A program made the translations under genes and the position numbers. From Wolfiporia cocos (taxonomy: Eukaryota; Basidiomycota; Agaricomycetes; Polyporales; Phaeolaceae): a DNA stretch of 64,000 nucleotides. Of this stretch, positions 35,271 to 46,655 are shown piece by piece. The stretch is from NCBI GenBank assembly GCA_029448655.1, contig JACCLO010000002.1, positions 434,001 through 498,000 on the forward strand, in the 5' to 3' direction. Each line of letters begins with the position of its first letter. Position 1 is the stretch's first letter. The notes beneath the pieces are model-generated. The model did not search any database, was not told the origin of the DNA, and saw only the letters and a program-made list of their open reading frames with translations.

Positions 35271-35391
35271 GCTTGGCAGCTTCGCGAAGCTGGTGGGCGT
35301 CAAAGGGGACAAAGTTTCACTGCCCCAGACGTGTTTGAGACTGCGGTGGCGGGGTGCACTTAAGTCACCTTACAGGTAGAGACCACGTTAG
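35271..35391 (+). repeat. Outer inverted repeat, right copy
   Basis: Partner of 34081-34220 in opposite orientation. With the 712-bp insert removed, the two arms would be separated by about 340 bases, forming an older inverted repeat into whose loop the foldback element inserted. Confidence 0.8.
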
Positions 35392-35629
35392 CCCTCAGAT
35401 AGACAGACCGCTCGAGCGTCTCGCCTGCGGTACTCTTCGTTCCATGCGATAGCGAGGAAGGGCGCGGCGGTGAAATTTTGCACTTGCTGGCCTCTCCCGG
35501 CTGCACGAGGATTAGACCGGCCCCGCTACTAATTACAACCATCACATCTAGTCCGACTTGCATAAAGAAGACTACCTGATTTTCACGAGAGCGTAACAAT
35601 GCCAGAGTGCCAGCCGCGCAGCTCGACAT

Positions 35630-36340
35630 GGTGGATACCACGAGATGGCGCTTTGCGTCGATGGCGATGCGGTACTAATCAGGCCCTAAAGAAACCCCCC
35701 TCCCCTTCCCCTCCCCCAAATAGACTGGCTGCGTGCGTGTTTCAGGACAACGAAGTCATGGATTACTGCGGAAATATTTTAATTGACAACAAGACGGTTC
35801 ATTGGTCACCATTCAAGGTGGACTCCGCTACGTTCATGGTCCCTCATACGCTGGTGTTTTGTACTCGCTAGTATTTGCAGTGTGCACGCTTCATCTCCCC
35901 CATATGGCGAAGGTCTTCAAGTCGACATTCTGTAGTATCACATGTCTGCCAAGTTGCTTCAGCTGTACTGCATCAAGGCGCTGAGTCCCATTTTTTCCGG
36001 TCCGAACCCGAGCCGCTGCACAGGAAGAACCTACTCTTTCTCGGGAGAGGATCAATACATCATGATGCTCCTGCTGAAGACCTTCCTAAACAGAAGTGCG
36101 CCCTGGTCGCCAGCGGTGTGCAAGGCGATCGTCCAACCGCTTTGAGGCTCATCTGTCGACGACAGATCAACTCGACTTGCCACTAGTTCGTAGGGCCGGT
36201 CCTAGCCAGGGATGTGTGAGATACGTTAATGCAGATCGTTGTAGGGATAGAACCTGCCGTACGCTTAGTCTCACAGTGTACTGCAGCAGGCGCATCAGTA
36301 ATAAGTCTATGTGAAGATCACCACCCCCAACGGTAGTGGT
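35630..36340 (+). pseudogene. Decayed chitin synthase gene fragment
   Basis: This is a diverged copy of part of the intact gene at 24032-28931, covering roughly its bases 26890-27640. Matching blocks in order: CACGAGATGGCGCTTTGCGT (the DxD region), AGGACAACGAAGTCATGG, CATCAAGGCG, AGGAAGAACCTACT, GAGGATCA, CTCCTGCTGAAGACCTT, GCGGTGTGCAAG, CAGATCAACTCGAC (where the parent encodes the QRRRWINS signature) and ATGCAGATCGTTGTAGG. A GT..AG intron remnant (35818-35880) sits exactly where the parent has its 27043-27099 intron, so the copy arose from DNA, not from spliced mRNA. A C/A-rich insertion near 35680-35710, a one-base frameshift after the TGCTTCAGC block, an internal deletion and several stop codons show it cannot encode an enzyme. 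Confidence 0.85.
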
Positions 36341-38340
36341 GCTTCATGTAAAGTTGACGACGACCCGATGTGCCATCTTTCTCGCATGTTGCTGCGGACT
36401 GTGGAAGCTGTGGTAGAAGAGTCGATCAAACCTTGCGCAAGGATCGCCGGCGTTGTTTCAAGGCCGTGACGAGCTGGCTCAACGTGTTGCGCTGTGGAAC
36501 AGCGCTGATGTTCGCAGGAATCCGCATTCATTACGAGTGTAACTCAATCTAAGGCATTTGTGCTCCTTCCTGCAACTGGGTAGATGGATCAGAGACGAGA
36601 TTCAAAGCAGCGCGTGGAAGCGAGGTAAGTCGGTGAGAAGGTAAGTCGGTGAGAAGACATCGCAGTCGCGCGTGCGCCTTCTGTTAAGCGTTGTTAAGCG
36701 TCGAGCAGTCTCCAACTGGGAGACGGCAAACTCCGCGGCGGACCAGCATAGATATATATGGTCCACCTGTGTGTTGAAATTCAAGTCGCGCCAAGTAACG
36801 GCTGCGCCTTACTGTCCGCTAGGCTCTCCAATACGGTGCAGTGGGTTCAGGTAACAAACGCGTAGCGGTACGTACACGCTGTTGGACCACTTCCGGCTGC
36901 GCTATACCCGATTCAGGCATAATCGCCCCTACGCAACTGCTCCCGCGCCGTGGCGACCGAAGCGCAAGCCAGCCAATAATTGTAATTAGTAAAAAGGATT
37001 GTACGTGGCGATGATCGCACCCGGCCGACACGCGCGCACTTCGAATACTGTGGGCGTCTATGGGTGCGGCGCCCGGCCGCAGTACCGTCGCTACCGATCC
37101 TCACCGATTGGATGCTCGCTTAGAAGTCTCTACTTGCTGGCGACTAGCGGATCTACATGATTTTAAGCACAGCTGAGGGAGAGGGAGTCAGGGTTGTCCA
37201 TGTAGGTCCACGATGTGATGCGTCTTCCTGTCTTCAACAGACGTGCCCAACCGACCGGTCTACCTCGGCAATTAAATCGCAGTGACAGTAACTTGCAAAC
37301 AGTCGATGTCTCTTATTGACCATGACCCGCATAATCCGTAGGTGCGAAGTTCCGAACACAAAGCAAGTTTCTCGCCTGCATCGATTCTCTCGCGACACTG
37401 TTCCAGCTCATACATGGCACCGGAATCCCCTTCCTGGGCATGGGGCATCTCGGTAACACTAGTTTTTCTGAGAAGAGATTCCACTCCGCCGCCCAATGAA
37501 CATTTCTCCGCGAGCGCGCATTTATGCATATCTGGCCAAGCACGCGTTCAGCACATTGTACGGCTGTCTTCTATCCAGTAGATAAGCCGCCCTCACAGAC
37601 ATCTATTACTACTCAATTTGATGCAGTCTCGCAGCATCGTCCAAAGCTGTGCGGGTCGCTGCCTTGACAAAGCGCAATGTGGTCACGCACATCGCAGGCA
37701 GTTCTACCTCACCAGTAATTCCGACGATATCCACAGTATGACTGGTGCTACCGAACGCCGGACTTGTCGTCGGCGATGGTGCGCTTCGTAGTGATAGGCG
37801 GCAGGTCATTGGGCATACGATCTGCACATAATGAGGATTATTATGTAACTCGGTAGACTAGCCGACGATGCATATGCTCACGCAGAACATTCCGTAAGCT
37901 AGAGGACGGGCTGTCGTACGAATTCCGTCGCCGCCGAAGTTGGGCGCGGAGCCTATGTAGACGTTCTGAGCGAAGGATATTTCAGTCCTAGTGCATGCAG
38001 GTGCGCTATCCATGACACGGTTAACTTGGCTTGGCGGACTGCGAGAATATTGGTATTGCGGTATTCGACCTGCCGGATCTAACAACAGTTGTCCTTCCTT
38101 ATCTCAATTCAATCATTAGGAAGTGATGATGTCGTGGCTTGCGGTTTTACGTCGTCTTCATGATCGCGTGTTTACCTCTCTCGAACGAGAATCTAGGGTT
38201 ATGTGTGTCGTGGAGCAATTAGGCATGAATTATGGGTATGAAAGACGACGCTGTAATCAACATTACTTTGCCTTACAACACTGAACAAACCGTCCCGCCA
38301 GCCACAATAGTCTATCAAGATGCAACAAAGCGCGCGAGGG
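36341..38340. other. 2-kb spacer, AT-richer, no gene seen
   Basis: No supported gene or RNA. Short frames only. It holds a small perfect tandem duplication (36624-36655) and ends at the 3' end of the C2H2 factor gene. Confidence 0.5.
36624..36655 (+). repeat. 16-bp perfect tandem duplication
   Basis: GGTAAGTCGGTGAGAA occurs twice in direct succession. Confidence 0.9.
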
Positions 38341-40206
38341 TCATGGCGGCGGCGACGCCAGCGATTCCTGCAAACAGTGCGTAATGATCAACACGCGCGG
38401 CACGCAGACGAGCATCCAGATCGCCACTGACCTGGGTCAACAGCTCCGCTAGGGCGCACCCATGTCTGTCGTCAGTCAAGCCGAACTGCACACAAGAGAA
38501 CGCGTGGTGCATACCTGGGTTCAGCATCGTCACCCCGTCTTCCATCAGGATATCGCTCCTCTCCCCGCCGGCGGGCGGCTTCTGTTCTTTGGCGTCGTCT
38601 TTTGGGGTTTCGCTCTCAGGCTCAGCCTCGCCGTCTGCGTCTGCATCGACGTCCATATCGGCGTCGGGAGCTCCGGCAGTAGGGGCTGGAGCAGGTGGCT
38701 GCTCTACTGGTGGAACAGCAGGCTTGTCTTCACCCTCATGCCTGGCACCTTCTTCCGATGATGTCAGTGCGGTTTGGGGCGCTGAAGTCGGCGCTTGCTC
38801 CTGCGCCTTCTCCTTGAATTCAGCCAGAGGCGCTGGAGCAGCCGGCACAGGTCCTGACTGGTTGGCCTCTATAACGGCCTTGACCGCCTCGGCAGCCTTG
38901 CGGTCGCTATCCTCGCCGTCCGCAGGGATTTTCTTCTCCATACCCACCCCCTCCTCTTCTTTCCCCTTAGCCTGTGCCTTCTCTCCCGTCTTCTTGTCCT
39001 CGGGCTCCGCGCGCTCCTGCAGCGACGGATCAATGACAGGCTCGTCCGCTTGGGACGACCCGTCCTCTATCTCCGCATCCGACTCGCGCTCTTCCGTCTT
39101 CTCCGCGGACTTGTCCCCCGCCGGAGGCGCAGGCGCAGCGCCGTTCGGCGGGGGCGGGTACGGCGGGTGACCCTGCGCGTACTCGGGCGGCACGGGATAC
39201 TGGTGCGGAGGCATGGGCATGCCCGGCGGAGGGCGGTAGTACGGCGGATAGTACCCCGCCGGTGGTGGAGGATACGGCGGGTACATCGCGCCTGGCGGCG
39301 GGTGCATCGGGTGTCCGTCCGGCCCCCAGACTGGCGCCGGGTGCGGGACCCAGGGCGTGCTCGGATGGAGGCGCGCTGCAGAGGTGGGCGGGCCTATGGA
39401 CGGCGGGTAGTGGTGCTCCATCGCCGCGCCCGGCGGGGGGCGCGGGGGGACGTAGGCTGAGTGGGGTGTCAGTGTGTGAGCCGGAGCGGAGCTTGTGACA
39501 TACCCGACATGGTGTGCGTGTGAGCACGGTAGTAACTCGAGCCTCCGGCGGCCGGCTGCGTTGGCGGCGAGCCTTTAGTGCTCCCCTGGTCACCCTGGCT
39601 GCGAGAGGGAGTCGCGCTGCGGCTGGGCGACTTTGAGCCTGACGGGCCAGCTTCACCGGAACCATCGGCCTTCGGCTTGTCCTGGTCGCCTGCAACGATT
39701 ATACCGTTGTGTCTGCAGCAGGCTGCTTGTCATAGAGCCTCAGATACGCCGTGTACGTGTACGTACCTCGATTTCTGGTGCCGGCGCAGCGCGTCTGTCT
39801 GTACGTAGAATCTTAGACAGATATCACGCCGGCTCCTACGGAGCACCTACCCTAGTGAACGTCGCATCACACTGCGGGCAAGCACTACGAAGAACGGCAT
39901 CAGCATGCGCAACGCTTGCGAGGAGGCCCGTGAATGCTTACAAGCCGGGCATAGAATGGAGCTTGGTGGTGCGCTGGTGCCGCTTGAGATCGGCCTCGCG
40001 GGCAAAGACCTTGTTGCACCCGTTGATCTTGCATGGCCATTGCCCGGTCTCTGATTTCTTCTTTGCGGGGGTTTTCTTCTTGTGAGCCTCCTTCTTCTCC
40101 TCCGGCTGTATACGGCATGATCAGCCACAGCGCAGTGGCGAGTGGCTGAAGCCTCGGGGCCTGGCCGAGCGGTGCTTACCGTCTGCTTCATGTGAGCTCG
40201 CACCAT
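38341..40206 (-). CDS. Two-finger C2H2 zinc-finger transcription factor
   Basis: Minus-strand exons 40206..40180, 40105..39942, 39884..39851, 39798..39767, 39712..39504, 39456..38515, 38448..38432 and 38367..38341 give 483 aa. The first finger is C-x4-C-x12-H-x5-H (CKINGCNKVF...LKRHQRTTKLH). The second is CPQCDATFTRTDALRRHQKSRH, split by an intron between ATFTR and TDALRRH. A basic KKKTPAKKK stretch before finger 1 may act as a nuclear signal. The rest is Pro/Tyr-rich (YPPYPPPP, YYPPYYRPPPG), then Glu/Ala-rich, suggesting an activation or interaction surface. The last two exons are only 17 and 27 bases and encode AELLTQESLASPPP; a shorter alternative 3' end is possible. Target genes are unknown. 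Confidence 0.88.
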
Positions 40207-40574
40207 CTTGGCCTCTCTGCACGCTGGCGGCTGCGCGTCCGACCAAAAGACAAATGGGCCGATTTTCCGCTGAGCCTTGCCTGTACTACGCTGCGCCTGT
40301 GAGCGTTACTGACGGTGGCAGGGCGGTGGCGTGGATGGCGGCGACGAGTTGGGTGGCAATTTGCGGTGGCAACATGTCACGACGCAGGGCGTACATGTCA
40401 CGCAGTCACGCGGTCACGCAGGCGGACGCGGGCACAACATTCCATGAGGAGCGTACACGAGCACAGAAAAAATATTCTACCGAGTATCGATACAGTAGCT
40501 TGGAGGATATTAGATGCTGCAAGCGAAGCAGAGATACAAACGCGGTTGCATACACAAGCGGGCGATCAGGGCGC
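40207..40574. other. Short spacer between two minus-strand genes
   Basis: 368 bases between the end of Kog1 and the start of the C2H2 factor, containing the latter's promoter. No other feature seen. Confidence 0.5.
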
Positions 40575-43500
40575 TTACGCCGGCAGCTTGCAGCCCATGA
40601 TCCGAACTGCGTCACCAAGGATGAGTACAACACAGCACTGCTGGATCGGTTGAGTTACCCACCTGACCCATCCCACAGACCGACTCCATATAGCATTTCC
40701 CGTGGGTGGAACGAGAGGCTGCTGGACCGATGCACATATGGCGGGAGCGGGTCCCGTGAAGGCGGGATGGTAAGGGTCGTCGTCAACGCGGACAGCGACG
40801 TAGGCCTGGTGAGCGACTGCACCATCGTGCGTTGCGATCTCCAACTCGACGGGACAATGGAGCTCGTGCTGGCGCAAATTGTCAAATCATGTTAGATTGA
40901 CAGCCAACAGATCACTCACGTAGCGAATACTTCGGCCTGGTCATGCACATCGAACGCCGACAAGCCCTGAGGGCACATGTCCCAGGCCTGAATAGCCCGG
41001 TCGCCACCACGGATGTCCCACAATTTCACCTCGCCGTCCACGCTGGTGAGAGATCAGCTGAGGAGAGCTGACGCCATAGCTAGCATGCACTCACGATGCC
41101 GAGAAGAAACGCCCGTCAAGATGACCGTCATAGGCGGGATACCACTTGACCTTCTGAATCCACGAGCCGTGATCGTTGTAAGATCGCACTATCGCGTCCT
41201 CCTCGTCCAGACGGCGGTCAAACAACTTCACCACACCGTCGGCGAAACCTGCCAAGAATGTCGAAGAAAGACCATCATCTGATATTATAGCTGTCAATGG
41301 GCTCTCGGAGTTGGTGTTCAAATCCTTGAACCGAAGTCAGACATTCACAACATCCCAAGAAAATCAGAATGACCTACCATGACTTGACTCTCTGTATGCG
41401 CGTCCCATGCTCGAATGATACGAGAGTCCCCTCCAACTAGCAGTGTGCCTCCGATCTGCTTCCAGTCCGTGATTATACCCGCGCCGCGCTGCATTTCCAG
41501 CACTTCAGACGTGCCGCGGAACGAGCTAACCATCTGGACGGGACCATTGCTGACTGCAGGGTCATAATTGCGGTACAAGCGAATCACACCATCGGCTTGG
41601 GGGGATCAGACACAGGTGAGCGATCGTCGACTGACATGAATTGGCTGCTTACCAGCTGCGGTCAAGATGATGCCGCCCACTTCTTGATTGACGATATGCA
41701 GGGAGGTGATGCATGTCCCCCGCGGGTTCCCATTGAAAAACTTGTTCAGTCGCTTCCGCTTCATCCAGTCCCACACACTGATCGTGGTCATGAGTACCCC
41801 ACAATAGACACAACACGGAAAAAACATACGTTATGACGTCCGTCTCATTCGCAATCACAAGATGAGGATCGTACGCGTGGAATGCCATCGACAGCGGTAA
41901 GTCGCCATTATGGATTGTCGTGACAGGCCTGTCCCATCTGCAATCGGCTGAATATGACTGTCAGCAGTAGCTTCTATGCACAAGGCTAGTTTACTTACCC
42001 GCAACTTCTGCCTGTGTTCGGGTCGTTGCATTGACCTGCTCGTTGCGCTGCTGTCTCCAGACTTGGTAGTTATACTGAATGCTGCCCGGCTCTTCAGCCT
42101 CGGGTTGCTAGAACAGACCAATTTCAATTCACTCCTCAGAAAGAACTAATCGAAAGACTGACCCTCATCTGTGGCTCCTTGAAGTACTCAGAACACCAAT
42201 CATAGAATCTGCTCTTGAGCGGAAGCACGTCTCTCACACCAACGCCCGTGCCCAGCCCTAGGATGATGCTTGAATCCATGGAGAACGTGCTACCTGCGGG
42301 ACTGCTCATGCTACCTAACGCGGTATCGAAGCCGGGATGATGCGGGTGATGCGGGTGATGGTGCTTGTGGCGCGCAGCGACCCGTCGACGGGCTTTCAGC
42401 CGCTGGGTGTCCTCCTCGATAAGTGCCTCCATGACATCCCAGGGCGCATAGTCCTGAACCTCGCTATTCTGCTCCATAGATGCTCGCGGGGAGGGGTGAG
42501 GAGATGGACGCTGTAGGTGGAGGGAGGGCGGTGGGGTAGAGGGTCGGGAGTATGGTGAGGTGTATTGAGCGTAGCTCAGGTTCGGAGAGGGTGGTCGTGA
42601 CACGCCGTCAGGAAGCTTATCAAACCCTGACCCTGGCGTCGGGCCTGTGGTAAGCTTCGGCGACGAGCGGCCGTCGTCCATCGAGGGGAAGGCAATGTTC
42701 CCTGCCAGGTTCTTCAGCGCGTTCGCAAAGGAGGACGTACGGCGGATGGTATTTGTGACGCCATTCGACAAGGTGCTGCTGACGGTATCGCTGCGAATAA
42801 TTCCAGGTCTCCCAACGCTCGGTGATGGTGGTGGCTGTTGGCTGCGTTCGGACTGCAAAGACGGCACCCGCGTCCGCGTTCCATTTGCATATTTGGTGTC
42901 GGGTGGGGTGGGCGGCGGCTTTTTGAGTGTCGTGCTCTCGAGTCGGCTGAATGGCGACTCGAGGAGCAACGCCATGATGTAGTCCACAACGGTCTGCGCA
43001 TTGGTGGCAACCTCCTGGTATGGATCAACCGACAGCTCGAGGAGGGCAACGAATATAGTGAAGTACGAGGACAACAGGACCCTGTTTTCCTCGCGATAAG
43101 CGTCGTCTTCGAAGCTGTCCAACCACTCGTTGACAGCCTGCGTAGCGACGCTGTCCTCGTCTGGCCCGCCGCGTTCCTTCCATTGGCGGTCTTGCTCCCA
43201 GTAAATCCACGCACATACAATGAAGTATCCTCGCCACTCCTTCACGAGACAGCTGATCAGGACGAGGAGCTCCTTCCTAACCATAGGGCTAGCGTCTTCC
43301 TTGACGGCGAGAGTTGCCCCGGTGACTACGGCAACCTCCATGCGTAAGTGAAGGCGCTCCTCCAGCTGAGGCTGGGCGCCACTTCCGCCTCCACCGAGCT
43401 TGTCCAACTTCGCTGACCCCGACGCGCCCATAAAGGTGCTGAGCGCATATAGTGCCGCACTGCGCACCTCTGTGGAGTCGTCGGTCAGGAGCGCGATCAG

Positions 43501-45742
43501 CCTGTCCTGAGTGCCCATATCCACGCCGTACGTCTTGATCTCATCGTTAGCGTCCCAAATCTGCGCAATGCACAGAGCGGACCATTGCCGGATCAAGAAG
43601 TCTGACTCTCCAAGCCGTTCGAAGCATGCGTCGAACACCCGTTCGCGCCAGCACGCGTGCTGGCCTTGCGGATAGTCACGAGCGATCGCTGACAGGATGA
43701 ACGCACACATTGCCTTGTGCTCCGAATTATTAGGGATTGCGGCGTCTACTTCCTGCTCGGCGAGCACGGCCGCGAAGTATTTGTAACCCTGATTGTTATA
43801 CAACTCCATCTGGCAGGACGGGTCTCCCGCGAATATACGAGCCCATATAAAAATCAGAACGGGCCGCAAGTCAGGGGACGCGGCTTGAAGGAGGCGTGAG
43901 ATGTATGGGAAGATTCCAATGGTCAGCACAAGGTGCACGGCCCATGGTCCGAGGTCGACAAACTGTGAGAGCAGGATGAGCGCGCGGAGCCGATGTGGCT
44001 GTGAGAGCAGAACTTGCAAGACGATCGGCAGTTGGTCCGGTGGTTTGCGCGGAACGAGATGTCGGTCGCTGCTGAAATCCGGGGTTGGGGAAGCCTGAGC
44101 CGCATCCCCATTTGGCACATCAAGACTCGCCTGTGGATCCATGTTGCTCTCCGGTAGGGATAAGGGTCCACGTTTCGTCAGCGCTGAGCCTCCGCGCGAA
44201 ATCCACACTTCGAACGCGGTAAGCTGGTCGCCGAAGAACCTGCTCCGAACATAGGTGTATGGCGGTTCGGTAGGAGGAGCTGATGGGTGTTGATGTGAGC
44301 GCGCCACTGCCGATCTCCGTGCTGTCAAAGACCCTTCAGCGGTAGCTCCAGGCTTTGCGTATTTCAGCAGTTCGGGCAGCTGCCGCAGGCATGCATCAAC
44401 CGCAAGATCCCACGATGCCCAGAGGGGATGAGTATTTGTGGCAGGAAGAGGGGGATAGGTGTGTGGTGTGCAATGATAGTTCTTCATGATTCGTTCCGCA
44501 AGCAAGAAATTCCGGAACAGCGAAGCAACCAGAAGATCGGATCTATAGAGACGAGTGAAGACATCCCTTGGGAATGTCGTCCATGCAATTGTATCTGTGA
44601 TGGCAGTGAAGATCCAGTTCAGTTCGCCTAGAGGGGTTCGGCGATCCTTCAGGTCACCAGGCAGTTGCATTACCATATCCATCGTGATGTTACCCGGTAG
44701 GAGACTCTGCATATGGAACCAACGCAGCGCCATGTCAATCGGGGAGGTGAGGCAGGAGGTGAACAGGTCAGCGGGCAACTCGGGGCAGGAAGGAAGCTGT
44801 TCATCAGCGGCACACGCAGCAAGCTGGATGCTCTCTGAGAATGGAGGCGTGCCCTCTGGGTGTCCCCCTCTGTTCATCTGCGCTTCTGCATCTCGCCGTT
44901 TGGCAAACGTGAGGAAGTTCTGTAGTAAATGACCGGCCGCGGAGCAGTCCCAAATGTATACGCATGGCGAGAGAAGCCAGCTCTGAACTTCTTGCAAAGA
45001 GACGGGGATGTATTGCGTGTACTCTTTATTGAAACACCACATCTCACCGCTCGGGGTAGGCTTTGGCACACCGTGTCCATTGTAATAGAACAGAATCGCG
45101 TCGTCTTTGGCTGTCTTACGCAACGAATGGCAGTATTTGCGCAAGTCGTCATAAGCGGGATCAAGTAAAGGTTTGAATGTGATCTTTGGGCTCAGCCCTT
45201 CGAACTGATGCGCCAAGTTCATGCCGATAATGTCGAGGGCTTTCTGGGTCGGCAATGTGTGCGGGTCAACCCAGCATTCCAACGTGGCGCCGGGGTTCGT
45301 TTTGACGATGTCCGGCGGATCGACATCTATATTTAGACACAGGACCAGAGCAGCGTTAGCTGTCTTCAATTTGGAGGGAGTAGCGCGCCAAGGGATCATG
45401 TTGGATGCCCATGGTGGTGGAGGTGTAGGATTACCGCACGTCAGGTGGCGCTTGGTAGACCAGTAAGGAATATTAGGAATGGGATCCAGTAAGGTAGTTA
45501 TTGAGCCTGGATGCCGAACGTCGACGTCGACATGGCCATTCAAGGGTCTATGGTGAGACGATGAGGGGTCGGACCGCGTTGCAGAGCGGTAATCCCGTTC
45601 GGTCGATGAATCCACATCCGATCCGGGTTGCGTGCGGCCGCCTACTGTCCATCCATTGGTGCCTATGTCTGAAGTTTCTGTGTGCTAGGAAAAGCGGGAG
45701 AATGACGGCAAGCTCACCGTCGGGGTTGCGATTCCGGTACAT
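40575..45742 (-). CDS. KOG1: TORC1 scaffold subunit Raptor (Kog1/Mip1)
   Basis: Minus-strand exons 45742..45718, 45662..42163, 42107..41999, 41947..41830, 41777..41653, 41595..41378, 41324..41095, 41042..40920, 40868..40663 and 40606..40575 total 4,686 bases (1,561 aa). Raptor binds Tor and recruits substrates for nutrient-dependent growth control. The N-terminal RNC (caspase-like) domain shows PNIPYWSTKRH, TPSKLKTANAALVLCLNI, LFYYNGHGVPKPTPSGEMW and VYIWDCSAAG. HEAT repeats follow (for example DLGPWAVHLVLTIGIFPYI). A Ser/Pro-rich linker leads to the C-terminal WD40 propeller (GSIQYNYQVWRQQRN, WDRPVTTIHNGDLPLSMAFH, VWDWMKRKRLNKFFNGNP, VRIMGCKL at the end). The frame opens at a GTG codon at 45615, but a 25-base first exon with ATG at 45742 splices into it cleanly, so I use that start. 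Confidence 0.96.
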
Positions 45743-46655
45743 CTGGAGAAGCGCGTTCTGCGAGGCCCTACAGTGTGAGATGTTATGAGCGCTCCAATGA
45801 GCCCGTACTGTATGCCGATATGAATGAGAACATACAGAGGCTTCGCAGACCCAGATTCAAGTGGACTCACTGTAGGCGACTTGGAGCAGAGAGTAAGCGC
45901 CTGTCTGTCGATACAGGTCGCTTGGGCGCTCGTCTCTTACCCGTGGGAACTTGGCTTGATCCGCCCCCGGCCCGGGAGGATTGCATTCGCGAAGCAGCAG
46001 AGGAAGACTGACGAGATTCCGCTCAAACGTTACATACGTACATGTTCCGCAAACTCTGATGAAACAATGGAACGTACTCTGAAGTGGAAAAAATAGAAGG
46101 ACGAAGATTGTGACCGCCGCTATAGGGTAGGCCGATCTAGGTGATGTGACATTGAGTGATATAATAGACCATCCATGCAGAGCTCAAGTGTGTATACACA
46201 CTCGGTGGCGTGGAGCGTCAGCCTTCCCGCCTCCCATTAGACACCGCTTTAGTATGGCATCAGATTTTTTAGAATGTTATAAGAGTGCTATAGCATGCTA
46301 CAGCCAAGCTACAGCTTGATCGCTTGTGTTGTGAGGGGATGTTACGGTACCCTCATCATGTCTAACACCATCAATGAGTAGATGATTGTTCTCCACGCAT
46401 TCGCATTCGCGCAGGAAGCTGGCCGACCACGAACTATCACATCTGCCTTTTTGGGCAAGCAAAGCGAACGCGTCGTGAAACGCACCACGTGCTTGGACGC
46501 GTCGCGACGCGGTGCGCGTGACCGACGCGACGTGTTTGTACAACAAACTCATTGCCCGCAGAGCGCGCACTCAAATGCGTGTGAGCGTGTCGGTTTCCCC
46601 TCTCTCTCCTCCCGCTCATACCCCATATTCATCTTCAGCTTTCCCCCACAGCACA
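45743..46655. other. Spacer between divergent regulatory genes
   Basis: Promoter region between Kog1 (-) and the homeodomain gene (+). No further gene supported. The last 60 bases before the homeodomain start are CT-rich. Confidence 0.5.

Noticed and set aside
38589..39498. Long plus-strand frames opposite the C2H2 factor
   Set aside because: They mirror the low-complexity Pro/Ala/Glu coding strand and contain only repetitive Ser, Gly or Arg; shadow frames.
45615..45615. Start of Raptor at the beginning of the long open frame
   Set aside because: The codon there is GTG. A short upstream exon with ATG at 45742 splices into the same frame, so the start was moved.
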